Assembly (NCBI GenBank): GCA_017429885.1
Contig: JAFROA010000111.1
Span: 1 to 6,479 of the forward strand
DNA: 6,479 bases
Reading direction: 5' to 3'
DNA from: Bacteroidales bacterium
GTDB taxonomy: Bacteria > Bacteroidota > Bacteroidia > Bacteroidales > UBA932
Positions 1 to 5,063 of this stretch are shown here, piece by piece (the first letter of the stretch is position 1; the number at the start of each line of letters is the position of its first letter). The notes under the pieces are model-generated. The model saw only the letters and a list, made by a program, of their open reading frames with translations. It was not told where the DNA came from and did no database searches. A program made the position numbers and the translations under genes.

Positions 1-1
1 A

Positions 2-61
2 GTGGCCCTTGTCAACGACGGCCCCGTGACCATCTGCGTGGACACGAAGAGAAAAGAATAA
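2..61 (+). CDS. C-terminal end of an unidentified upstream protein (partial)
   Basis: An open frame enters from the left edge and ends at TAA (59-61). It encodes a 19-residue tail, VALVNDGPVTICVDTKRKE. The alternating hydrophobic pattern suggests a final beta strand followed by a charged tail. The stop lies 18 bp before the response-regulator ATG, so the two genes are probably co-transcribed. The tail is too short to identify. Given the efflux theme of the locus it could belong to a transporter subunit or periplasmic adaptor, but that is a guess from context only. Confidence 0.5.
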   Translation: MALVNDGPVTICVDTKRKE

Positions 62-79
62 ACGGAATATTTACAAGAC

Positions 80-1417
80 ATGGCCGCCAAGACAGGAAAG
101 ATACTTGTGGTGGATGACAACGCCGGCATCAGGCGCGCGCTGGAGATCCTGCTCCCGACGTGTTTCGCTGAGGTTCAGACGATTCCGTCCCCCGCAACAC
201 TTGTGACCACTCTCGAGCGCTTCAGGCCTGACGTGGTGCTTCTGGACATGAACTTCAACACAAGCATCAACACCGGCAACGAGGGACTCTTCTGGGTCAA
301 GGAGATAAAGAATATGGCTCCCGAGGTGGAGGTGGTGCTTTTCACAGCTTACGCCGACATCGCCCTTGCGGTGGAAGGCATGAAGCGCGGGGCCTTCGAT
401 TTCATAGTCAAGCCGTGGGAGAACGATAAGCTGATGGCGACCCTCTCGGCGGCCCGTGACAAGGCCCGGAAGGCGCTGGATTGTCATCCTGAACGTAGCG
501 AAGGATCCATGTTCTGGGGCTCGTCATCTTCCATGACGGCCATAAAGAAAACCCTCGAGAAGATCTCCCCGACCGACGCCACGGTCCTGATCACCGGCGA
601 GAACGGCACAGGAAAGGACGTGCTAGCCAGGGAGATTCATGCGCGAAGCCTAAGGAACACCAAACCTATGGTGGCGGTTGACGCCGGAGCGATAACGGAA
701 ACGCTATTCGAGAGCGAGCTTTTCGGGCACGTCAAGGGCGCCTTCACCGACGCCCACACGGACCATGTAGGCAAGTTCGAGCAGGCCGACGGCGGTACCC
801 TTTTCCTGGACGAGATCGGGAATATCCCCCTGCACCTTCAGGCCAAGTTACTCAGGGCGATCCAGAACAGGAGCGTTGTCCGGGTTGGAGGCACTGAGGC
901 TATTCCAGTGAATATCAGACTTATATGCGCAACGAACATGGACCTGGAGGCCATGGTTCGGGAAGGGCGTTTCCGTGAGGACCTATATTACCGGATCAAC
1001 ACTGTCCGCGTCGCCCTGCCGCCGCTGCGGGACCGTAAGGAGGACATCGTCCCTCTGGCGAGGATCTTCCTGGAGCGTTTCGCGGAGAAGTACCATCGTC
1101 CTATGACGGGGATCTCCCCGGAGGCGGCACGGATCCTGAAGTCCCAGCGCTGGGGAGGAAACATACGTGAGCTCCAAAACTGTGTCGAGAAGGCGGTGAT
1201 CCTGTCCGAGGGTGCCGAGTTGACGGCTAGTGACATCCAATTGGAGCAGGAGATGAAGGCGACAGGGCCGACCAGCAGGGCGATCAGCGAGGCCGAGGAG
1301 GAGAGGCTTGTCAGGGAGGCCATGAACAATTGCGGAGGGAACATCTCCGCCGCCGCCAAGGCGCTGGGTGTCAGTCGCCCGACCCTTTACGCCAAACTCA
1401 AGAAATACGGCCTGTAA
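80..1417 (+). CDS. Sigma-54-dependent response regulator (receiver - AAA+ - Fis HTH, NtrC/AtoC type)
   Basis: This 445-residue cytoplasmic regulator should be phosphorylated by a partner histidine kinase and then use ATP hydrolysis to open sigma-54 RNA polymerase complexes. The receiver domain (about 6-125) shows the acidic pair D12/D13, phospho-acceptor D56 (VVLLDMN), T89 and K111 (VKPW). The AAA+ domain (about 145-390) has Walker A GENGTGKD (173-180), the sigma-54 contact loop GAFTDA (220-225), Walker B TLFLDEIG (240-247) and the arginine-rich [10 protein letters not shown] segment (298-307). A Fis-type helix-turn-helix closes the protein (about 405-445, [20 protein letters not shown]). Domain order and length are normal for the family. 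Two oddities stand out: GAFTDA replaces the classic GAFTGA, and the linker between receiver and AAA+ contains CHPERSEGS (135-143), encoded by a dispersed repeat. The ATG at 80 fits the receiver start, and the kinase gene begins 3 bp after the stop. The likely target is the sigma-54 promoter before tolC in this window (inference). Confidence 0.95.
   Translation: MAAKTGKILVVDDNAGIRRALEILLPTCFAEVQTIPSPATLVTTLERFRPDVVLLDMNFNTSINTGNEGLFWVKEIKNMAPEVEVVLFTAYADIALAVEGMKRGAFDFIVKPWENDKLMATLSAARDKARKALDCHPERSEGSMFWGSSSSMTAIKKTLEKISPTDATVLITGENGTGKDVLAREIHARSLRNTKPMVAVDAGAITETLFESELFGHVKGAFTDAHTDHVGKFEQADGGTLFLDEIGNIPLHLQAKLLRAIQNRSVVRVGGTEAIPVNIRLICATNMDLEAMVREGRFREDLYYRINTVRVALPPLRDRKEDIVPLARIFLERFAEKYHRPMTGISPEAARILKSQRWGGNIRELQNCVEKAVILSEGAELTASDIQLEQEMKATGPTSRAISEAEEERLVREAMNNCGGNISAAAKALGVSRPTLYAKLKKYGL
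483..507 (+). repeat. REP-like dispersed palindromic repeat, copy 1 (in frame in the response regulator)
   Basis: A 25-bp element begins GTCATCCTGAACG and ends AAGGATC. It has outer palindromic arms ATCCT/AGGAT. It is read in frame as CHPERSEGS, residues 135-143, exactly in the flexible linker between the receiver and AAA+ domains. The same element recurs in inverse orientation at 5785-5810 and 6446-6470, which shows it is dispersed rather than part of the ancestral gene. [12 protein letters not shown] peptides from such repeats are known in many bacterial protein predictions. No inverted partner copy was seen next to this one. Confidence 0.85.
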
Positions 1418-1420
1418 GCG

Positions 1421-2296
1421 ATGAGTGTCTGGCTTGTCATATCGATAACGGTCGCGGTCTCCCTCGTCGTGTGGGTGGCGGCGTCCATATTCACGAGGAA
1501 TAAGGACATCAAGAAGGTCGCTTACATGATGGACGCGATGGAGGACGGGGAACTCAATTTCCGCTTCCAGAACAAGAACAAGTTCAACAGGACGCTGAAC
1601 CGTATCCGGACCATATTCGAGAAACAGAGGCAGCAGCATGAGCAGGACTCCTGGACAAAACTGATCCGGGTGCTGACACACGAGATAATGAACACGGTCT
1701 CCCCTATCGCCTCACTTTCCGAGGCGATGGCCGAGTCGGTCGATGAGAACGGCAAGAGCGAGCTTGACATCAAGGCGGGACTGGAGACAATCTCTGACTC
1801 ATCCAAGAACCTGATCTCCTTCGTGCAGACTTACAGGCAGCTCTCTGGGGTTGCGAAACCCATCCGGAAAGCGTTGACGTTGAATGAGTTGATTGAAAAG
1901 GTGATCTCGCTCAACAGCGAGGCTTCATCGTCAGTGGGGGCCACTTGCTCGTATCATCCCGAGGATCCTGACCTTATGATCTACGCCGATGAGGGTCAGA
2001 TCTCCCAGATTCTCATCAACCTCATCAAGAACGCCCTTCAGGCGGGAGCCAGGCATATCGACATGTCGGCCAGGATGGGAGAGGATGACGAGGTGATAGT
2101 GGTTGTGGAGAACGACGGCGAGCCCATCCCGGAATCAGCCCGGGACCAGATATTCATTCCATTCTACACCACCAAAAAGGAGGGTTCCGGGATCGGCCTC
2201 AGCATCTCCCGCCAGATCATGCGCAATCACAACGGCAGCATCGAGCTCCTCCGCAGCGACGCCGGAAAGACAGCCTTCGAGCTGAGGTTCCGGTAG
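1421..2296 (+). CDS. Short membrane-anchored sensor histidine kinase (NtrY/NtrB-like)
   Basis: This 291-residue kinase is the likely phosphodonor of the response regulator encoded 3 bp upstream; the two genes are almost certainly translated from one transcript. A single hydrophobic segment at residues about 3-24 should anchor it in the inner membrane. A short charged helical region follows (about 26-75). The dimerisation and phosphotransfer helix has the H-box VLTHEIMNTVSPI with H87. The ATPase domain shows the N-box (ILINLIKNALQ, N200/N204), a D-box written ENDGEP (230-235), the F-box FIPFYTTK and the G2 box GSGIGLS (255-261). There is no room for a periplasmic sensor loop or a PAS domain. 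As I recall the family, related Bacteroidetes kinases are longer, with two membrane helices and a PAS-like domain before the H-box, so this looks like a trimmed version. The signal sensed cannot be told from sequence. Confidence 0.93.
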   Translation: MSVWLVISITVAVSLVVWVAASIFTRNKDIKKVAYMMDAMEDGELNFRFQNKNKFNRTLNRIRTIFEKQRQQHEQDSWTKLIRVLTHEIMNTVSPIASLSEAMAESVDENGKSELDIKAGLETISDSSKNLISFVQTYRQLSGVAKPIRKALTLNELIEKVISLNSEASSSVGATCSYHPEDPDLMIYADEGQISQILINLIKNALQAGARHIDMSARMGEDDEVIVVVENDGEPIPESARDQIFIPFYTTKKEGSGIGLSISRQIMRNHNGSIELLRSDAGKTAFELRFR

Positions 2297-2300
2297 GGAA

Positions 2301-2310
2301 TAAAGTGTAA
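2301..2310 (+). repeat. 10-bp direct repeat, left copy, bracketing the restriction-modification cassette
   Basis: TAAAGTGTAA starts 5 bp after the kinase stop codon and recurs exactly at 4917-4926, 31 bp after the endonuclease stop. The pair brackets the whole methyltransferase-endonuclease module. It may be a trace of the insertion event, or an extra degenerate binding half-site: it matches 9 of 11 positions of the AAAGTGTAAAG unit repeated before tolC. The sequence alone does not decide. Confidence 0.45.
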
Positions 2311-2339
2311 TAATCTGGCATATAGGTATTAATCGAAAA

Positions 2340-2370
2340 ATATCCGTAAATTTGTTGAGATAACGGATAT
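2340..2370 (+). promoter_or_regulatory. Inverted repeat around the candidate methyltransferase promoter (possible operator)
   Basis: Perfect 8-bp arms, ATATCCGT (2340-2347) and ACGGATAT (2363-2370), are separated by 15 bp. The spacer contains most of a candidate Bacteroidetes -7 element, and the right arm ends 6 bp before the methyltransferase ATG. Arms two helical turns apart flanking a -7 box suit a dimeric repressor or autoregulation by the methyltransferase. No separate controller (C) gene was found in the cassette. Function is inferred; the repeat itself is directly visible. Confidence 0.55.
2347..2354 (+). promoter_or_regulatory. Candidate Bacteroidetes -7 promoter element of the restriction-modification operon
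   Basis: TAAATTTG matches the TAnnTTTG -7 consensus known for the primary Bacteroidetes sigma factor. It lies about 23 bp before the methyltransferase ATG, implying a very short leader. I see no good TTTG at the -33 position (the region around 2323-2330 reads aggtatta), so the promoter is only half supported. Confidence 0.4.
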
Positions 2371-2376
2371 GCGCCG

Positions 2377-3942
2377 ATGGCTTTGGAGACCGCTCATATA
2401 GTTCCGCTTGCCGGAGAAAACCCATCTCAGTTTGCCGAGAGGCTTGGGCGGGAGTATGCAAGCGCCTCCCTCCAAAGAGACAAGAAGCACAAAGGCCAAT
2501 TCTTCACACCGCTCGCCATTTCGGCTTTTATGGGTGGACTGGCCACCACTGCGACGAAGAAAGATGTGTCTGTCCTGGATCCTGGCTGCGGTCTGGCCAT
2601 TCTCTCTTGCGCCTTGATCGAGCATTTAGTGGCGAGCGACGCTCCAGATCATGTCACGTTGTCGCTCTATGAGACGGACGAGAAAGCGCTTCAGCTAACA
2701 GAAGCTGTCTTGGTATTTCTTAAGGGATGGTGCGGTGTCCACAAAGTGGCGCTGGAATACCAGCTGAATGAGAGAGATTTTGTCCTGGACAAATGTGAAT
2801 GCCTGGATGGTGATGACACTATCTTCGGGGAGATGTTCGGAGCTGATAAGTACGACTACATCATCTCCAATCCGCCGTATTTCAAGCTATCAAAAGACGA
2901 TATTCACACGCGGTCTTGCGCCAGCATTGTGGATGGCCAGACAAACATCTATGCCCTCTTCATGGCCATCAGCGCCAAGATGCTCTCGGAGGATGGCCAG
3001 ATGATTTTCATCACGCCGCGCAGCTTTGCCTCGGGCCGGTATTTCCAGTCTTTCAGGAATTTCCTGTTCAAACATGTCCAGATAGACCTTATCCACCTGT
3101 TCAACACCCGCAAGGATACTTTTGCCAAGGATGAGGTGTTGCAGGAACTTGTCATTATGCGGATGCGTCCGCGTGGCGTGGAATCAGGCATCACTGTTTC
3201 CTATAGTCAGGGAGTCAGTGATCTGGCAAATCCCTGTCAAAAAGAGTATGAGGCCACTGAAATCGTGAATGTGAATAGCGAGGAAAAGGTTATATTTCTG
3301 CCTATTAACGGAAGGGATGAGGCCATTCTTGGTCTGTTCCGTTCCTGGGACGGTAATATGGAGAAATATGGCTTCAAGATATCGACAGGCCCTGTGGTGG
3401 CGTTCCGGGCTCACGACTTTATTGTGAATGAGCCGGCCGAAGACACAGTCCCTCTCTACTGGCTTCACAATGTGGTGAAGATGCTGTGCGACCATCCTGT
3501 TCAAAAGAAAGACAAAGGACAGTACATCCGCGTCGCTCCGCAAACAAAAGCGGCACTCCTTCCGAACAAGAACTACGTGCTGCTCAGGCGCTTCAGCTCT
3601 AAGGACGACAGCAGCCGACTGGTGGCCGCGCCGTACTTCGGTAACATGATGAAAAGCGAGTTTGTTGGAATTGAGAACAAATTGAACTTTATTTACAGAC
3701 CGGAAGGACACCTACGTAGAGATGAGGTTATGGGGCTGACCGCCCTGCTGGACAGCGAGGTGTTTGACGCTTGGTTCAGAACCTTCAACGGGAACATCAA
3801 CGTGAGCGCCACAGAACTACGGATGATGCCTCTTCCTCCTATTGAAACCATCCGTGAGATCGGCAGGAAGATTATTTTGAGGAACAATTATTCCATTGAC
3901 TATATCAATGATCTGATCCTGGATTACTTTAAGATTCAGTAA
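2377..3942 (+). CDS. Type II N6-adenine DNA methyltransferase of a BsuBI/PstI-like system (Eco57I-like fold)
   Basis: This 521-residue enzyme should transfer a methyl group from S-adenosylmethionine to an adenine in the recognition site, protecting host DNA from the endonuclease encoded next. Motifs run in gamma-class order: motif X GQFFTP (40-45), the AdoMet-binding motif I VLDPGCG (66-72), an acidic YETD (98-101) and the catalytic NPPY (165-168, IISNPPYFKL). The segment ITPRSFASGRYFQSFRNFL (212-230) is typical of the PstI/Eco57I-type methyltransferases. Residues from about 290 should hold the target-recognition region. Length is close to that of the known BsuBI and PstI methyltransferases, about 500 residues. 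The gene precedes the endonuclease by only 2 bp, so protection is made first from the same mRNA. Stretches of it are visibly more AT-rich than the neighbouring two-component and tolC genes, as expected for an acquired module. A CTGCA/G-type specificity is inferred from the endonuclease family and not proved. Confidence 0.92.
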   Translation: MALETAHIVPLAGENPSQFAERLGREYASASLQRDKKHKGQFFTPLAISAFMGGLATTATKKDVSVLDPGCGLAILSCALIEHLVASDAPDHVTLSLYETDEKALQLTEAVLVFLKGWCGVHKVALEYQLNERDFVLDKCECLDGDDTIFGEMFGADKYDYIISNPPYFKLSKDDIHTRSCASIVDGQTNIYALFMAISAKMLSEDGQMIFITPRSFASGRYFQSFRNFLFKHVQIDLIHLFNTRKDTFAKDEVLQELVIMRMRPRGVESGITVSYSQGVSDLANPCQKEYEATEIVNVNSEEKVIFLPINGRDEAILGLFRSWDGNMEKYGFKISTGPVVAFRAHDFIVNEPAEDTVPLYWLHNVVKMLCDHPVQKKDKGQYIRVAPQTKAALLPNKNYVLLRRFSSKDDSSRLVAAPYFGNMMKSEFVGIENKLNFIYRPEGHLRRDEVMGLTALLDSEVFDAWFRTFNGNINVSATELRMMPLPPIETIREIGRKIILRNNYSIDYINDLILDYFKIQ

Positions 3943-3944
3943 CA

Positions 3945-4886
3945 ATGAGCAGAATAACTGAGGCACAAGAAATATTGAAAGCACTGGGACTGCCAGCGGC
4001 ACAACAGAATGAAATGTCGGCCCTGACTTTGCTCGCGCTTTGCGGCATCAAGGAAGACACACCGTGGGCAAAGGCGAATCGCTCCAGCAAGGGCGTCACG
4101 AAAGACATCATGGCGTTTGTCAATGAGAACTATAAGGCAGACGCTCCGTATGCCCCTAACACACGCGAGACCTTCAGACGTCATGTGCTTCACCAGTTCG
4201 TCCAGGCATCGGTGGCGAATTACAATCCTGACGATCCGAGTTTGCCCGTCAATAGCCCTAAAGCCCACTATGCGATCACTGAGGAAGCGCTGGCCGTTGT
4301 CAAGTCTTATGGGAAGAGAGGCTGGAAAAAGAAGGTCGATTCTTTTGTCAAGGGAACCGTCCCGCTCAGAGAAAAGTATGCTGCCGAGAGGGACATGCGT
4401 CGCATCCCCCTGATTATTGAAGGCAATGAGTATTACCTGTCCCCCGGCGCTCACAATGAGGTTCAGGCTGCTGTTGTCGAAGAATTCGCGCCCCGCTTCG
4501 CTCCCGGAGGGAAACTGCTCTACATCGGTGACACTGAGGATAAGGATCTTTATGTGAACGCCAAAGGGCTTGAGGTCCTCAGCCTTCCCATCTCGGAGCA
4601 TTCAAAGTTGCCTGATATTGTGATCAGCGATGAAAAGCACGGCTGGCTGTTCCTGATTGAGGTTGTGACTTCTCACGGGCCCGTCTCCGCGAAGCGTGTC
4701 GTTGAGTTGGAGGAGTTCACCAAGGATTGCCCCTATGGCATTGTGTATGTGACGGCTTTCCCCAACGCCAAAGAATTCAAGAAGCACATTGACGATATCG
4801 CCTGGGAAACGGAGGTTTGGCTGTCTGACACTCCTGATCATATGATTCACTTCAATGGCGACCGATTCATCGGTCCGAGAAAGTAG
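3945..4886 (+). CDS. Type II restriction endonuclease, BsuBI/PstI family
   Basis: This 313-residue cytoplasmic enzyme should cut unmethylated DNA at the site protected by the adjacent methyltransferase; the named family members cut CTGCAG. Family signatures are strong in the C-terminal half: LSPGAHNEVQAAVVEEFAPRF (165-185), LLYIGDTEDKDLYV (191-204), KLPDIVISDEKHGWLFLIEVV (221-241), TSHGPVSAKR (242-251), YVTAFPNAKEF (268-278), AWETEVWL (286-293) and IHFNGDRFIGPR (301-312). The PD (223-224) and the E of LIEVV (E239) fit a PD-(D/E)xK nuclease core in which the usual lysine is not at its standard place, as in this family. The N-terminal half (about 1-155) is the family's helical N-domain. Length matches R.BsuBI and R.PstI, a little over 310 residues. 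The reading frame is intact, so activity is plausible. It starts 2 bp after the methyltransferase stop and probably relies on translational coupling. Confidence 0.95.
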   Translation: MSRITEAQEILKALGLPAAQQNEMSALTLLALCGIKEDTPWAKANRSSKGVTKDIMAFVNENYKADAPYAPNTRETFRRHVLHQFVQASVANYNPDDPSLPVNSPKAHYAITEEALAVVKSYGKRGWKKKVDSFVKGTVPLREKYAAERDMRRIPLIIEGNEYYLSPGAHNEVQAAVVEEFAPRFAPGGKLLYIGDTEDKDLYVNAKGLEVLSLPISEHSKLPDIVISDEKHGWLFLIEVVTSHGPVSAKRVVELEEFTKDCPYGIVYVTAFPNAKEFKKHIDDIAWETEVWLSDTPDHMIHFNGDRFIGPRK

Positions 4887-4890
4887 TTCA

Positions 4891-4914
4891 CCTTTCTGAC
4901 AGTAACCAGAAAGG
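4891..4914 (+). terminator. Stem-loop after the endonuclease gene (possible terminator)
   Basis: A perfect 8-bp inverted repeat, CCTTTCTG (4891-4898) and CAGAAAGG (4907-4914), has an 8-nt loop and begins 4 bp after the endonuclease stop codon. No T-run follows on the + strand (next bases are CTTAAAGTG), so it is not a classic intrinsic terminator. It could still stabilise the mRNA 3' end. Confidence 0.4.
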
Positions 4915-4917
4915 CTT

Positions 4918-4973
4918 AAAGTGTAAAGAAAGTGTAAAGAAAGTGTAAAGCGCTTTACAACGCTTTACACTTT
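4918..4973 (+). promoter_or_regulatory. Array of TGTAAAG half-sites: candidate enhancer (UAS) for the sigma-54 activator
   Basis: Three perfect tandem copies of AAAGTGTAAAG (4918-4928, 4929-4939, 4940-4950) are followed by two inverted units, CGCTTTACAA and CGCTTTACAC (4951-4970). The result is five TGTAAAG half-sites: direct at 4922, 4933 and 4944, inverted at 4953 and 4963. Spacings are 11 bp among the direct copies and 10 bp between the inverted ones, so sites repeat about once per helical turn. The third direct and first inverted sites form a perfect 16-bp palindrome, TGTAAAGCGCTTTACA (4944-4959). The array lies about 70-120 bp upstream of the predicted tolC start, the normal range for NtrC-type enhancers. 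The Fis-type HTH of the regulator at 80-1417 is the obvious candidate binder. Confidence 0.65.
4940..4973 (+). terminator. 13-bp perfect inverted repeat ending in a T-tract (alternative reading: bidirectional terminator)
   Basis: AAAGTGTAAAGCG (4940-4952) and CGCTTTACACTTT (4961-4973) are exact reverse complements with an 8-nt loop. An A-rich run precedes them and TTTTCAATTT follows. In RNA this would form a long but AT-rich hairpin that could end transcripts from the restriction-modification operon before tolC. It overlaps the half-site array; both roles may hold, but the extra tandem copies upstream favour a protein-binding function. Confidence 0.4.
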
Positions 4974-5015
4974 TCAATTTCTATTAATATGCTATAAGTC
5001 AGCATGTTAAGTAGT

Positions 5016-5032
5016 TTGGCACGCTCGGTGCT
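5016..5032 (+). promoter_or_regulatory. Sigma-54 (RpoN) -24/-12 promoter for tolC
   Basis: The sequence TTGGCACGCTCGGTGCT matches the consensus YTGGCACG-N4-TTGCW at every defined position except the first T of the -12 box (G at 5028). GG (5018-5019) and GC (5030-5031) are separated by exactly 10 bp, the invariant sigma-54 spacing. The predicted start is near 5043, about 21 bp before the tolC ATG. A sigma-54-type activator is encoded in the same window and candidate enhancer sites lie at the right distance, so the three features support each other. Confidence 0.72.
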
Positions 5033-5034
5033 TG

Positions 5035-5061
5035 CCTTTTCCGTGTAATCATTGGAAAAGG
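5035..5061 (+). promoter_or_regulatory. 8-bp inverted repeat across the predicted tolC transcription start
   Basis: CCTTTTCC (5035-5042) and GGAAAAGG (5054-5061) are perfect complements with an 11-nt spacer, ending 2 bp before the tolC ATG. If transcription began upstream, the hairpin would cover the purine-rich stretch before the start codon. If the sigma-54 start near 5043 is right, the left arm is not transcribed, and the repeat would act as a DNA operator or be incidental. Confidence 0.4.
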
Positions 5062-5063
5062 AT

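Larger units (their letters stand above)
2301..4926 (+). other. Putative inserted restriction-modification cassette between a two-component pair and its likely target
   Basis: The methyltransferase-endonuclease pair, with its own candidate promoter, separates the regulator/kinase genes from tolC. The sigma-54 promoter and activator-type sites before tolC suggest the two halves once formed one efflux locus. The unit is bracketed by the direct repeat TAAAGTGTAA, contains more AT-rich stretches than its flanks, and has no integrase or transposase. Its borders are my estimate from the repeat copies. An insertion is inferred, not shown. Confidence 0.45.

Noticed and set aside
983..1681. Long minus-strand open frame (232 codons) across the regulator/kinase junction
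   Set aside because: It lies wholly opposite two well-supported genes, has a composition expected from the antisense of GC-rich coding DNA, and shows no recognisable domain.
2315..2330. TGGCATATAGGTATTA as a second sigma-54 promoter before the methyltransferase
   Set aside because: The -24 half resembles the consensus, but the essential GC of the -12 box is TT at the required spacing, so it is unlikely to work.
2369..2401. Ten-codon out-of-frame ATG open frame overlapping the methyltransferase start
   Set aside because: It is too short to judge and could arise by chance; no strong ribosome-binding site precedes it. A role in limiting methyltransferase translation is possible but unsupported.
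3936..4601. 221-codon minus-strand open frame opposite the endonuclease gene
   Set aside because: The + strand encodes clear BsuBI/PstI family motifs across the same bases; the antisense product shows no motif.
4918..4973. CRISPR-like array
   Set aside because: Units are only 10-11 bp, have no unique spacers and partly invert; they fit protein-binding sites rather than CRISPR repeats.
5012..5018. TAGTTTG as a housekeeping Bacteroidetes -7 box for tolC
   Set aside because: It has one base too few between TA and TTTG for the TAnnTTTG consensus, and it overlaps the much better sigma-54 -24 element.
5052..5063. TTG at 5052 as the tolC start
   Set aside because: The ATG at 5064 gives a normal signal peptide (two lysines then a hydrophobic core); starting at TTG only adds MEKD, and it lies at the edge of the purine-rich region expected before a start codon.
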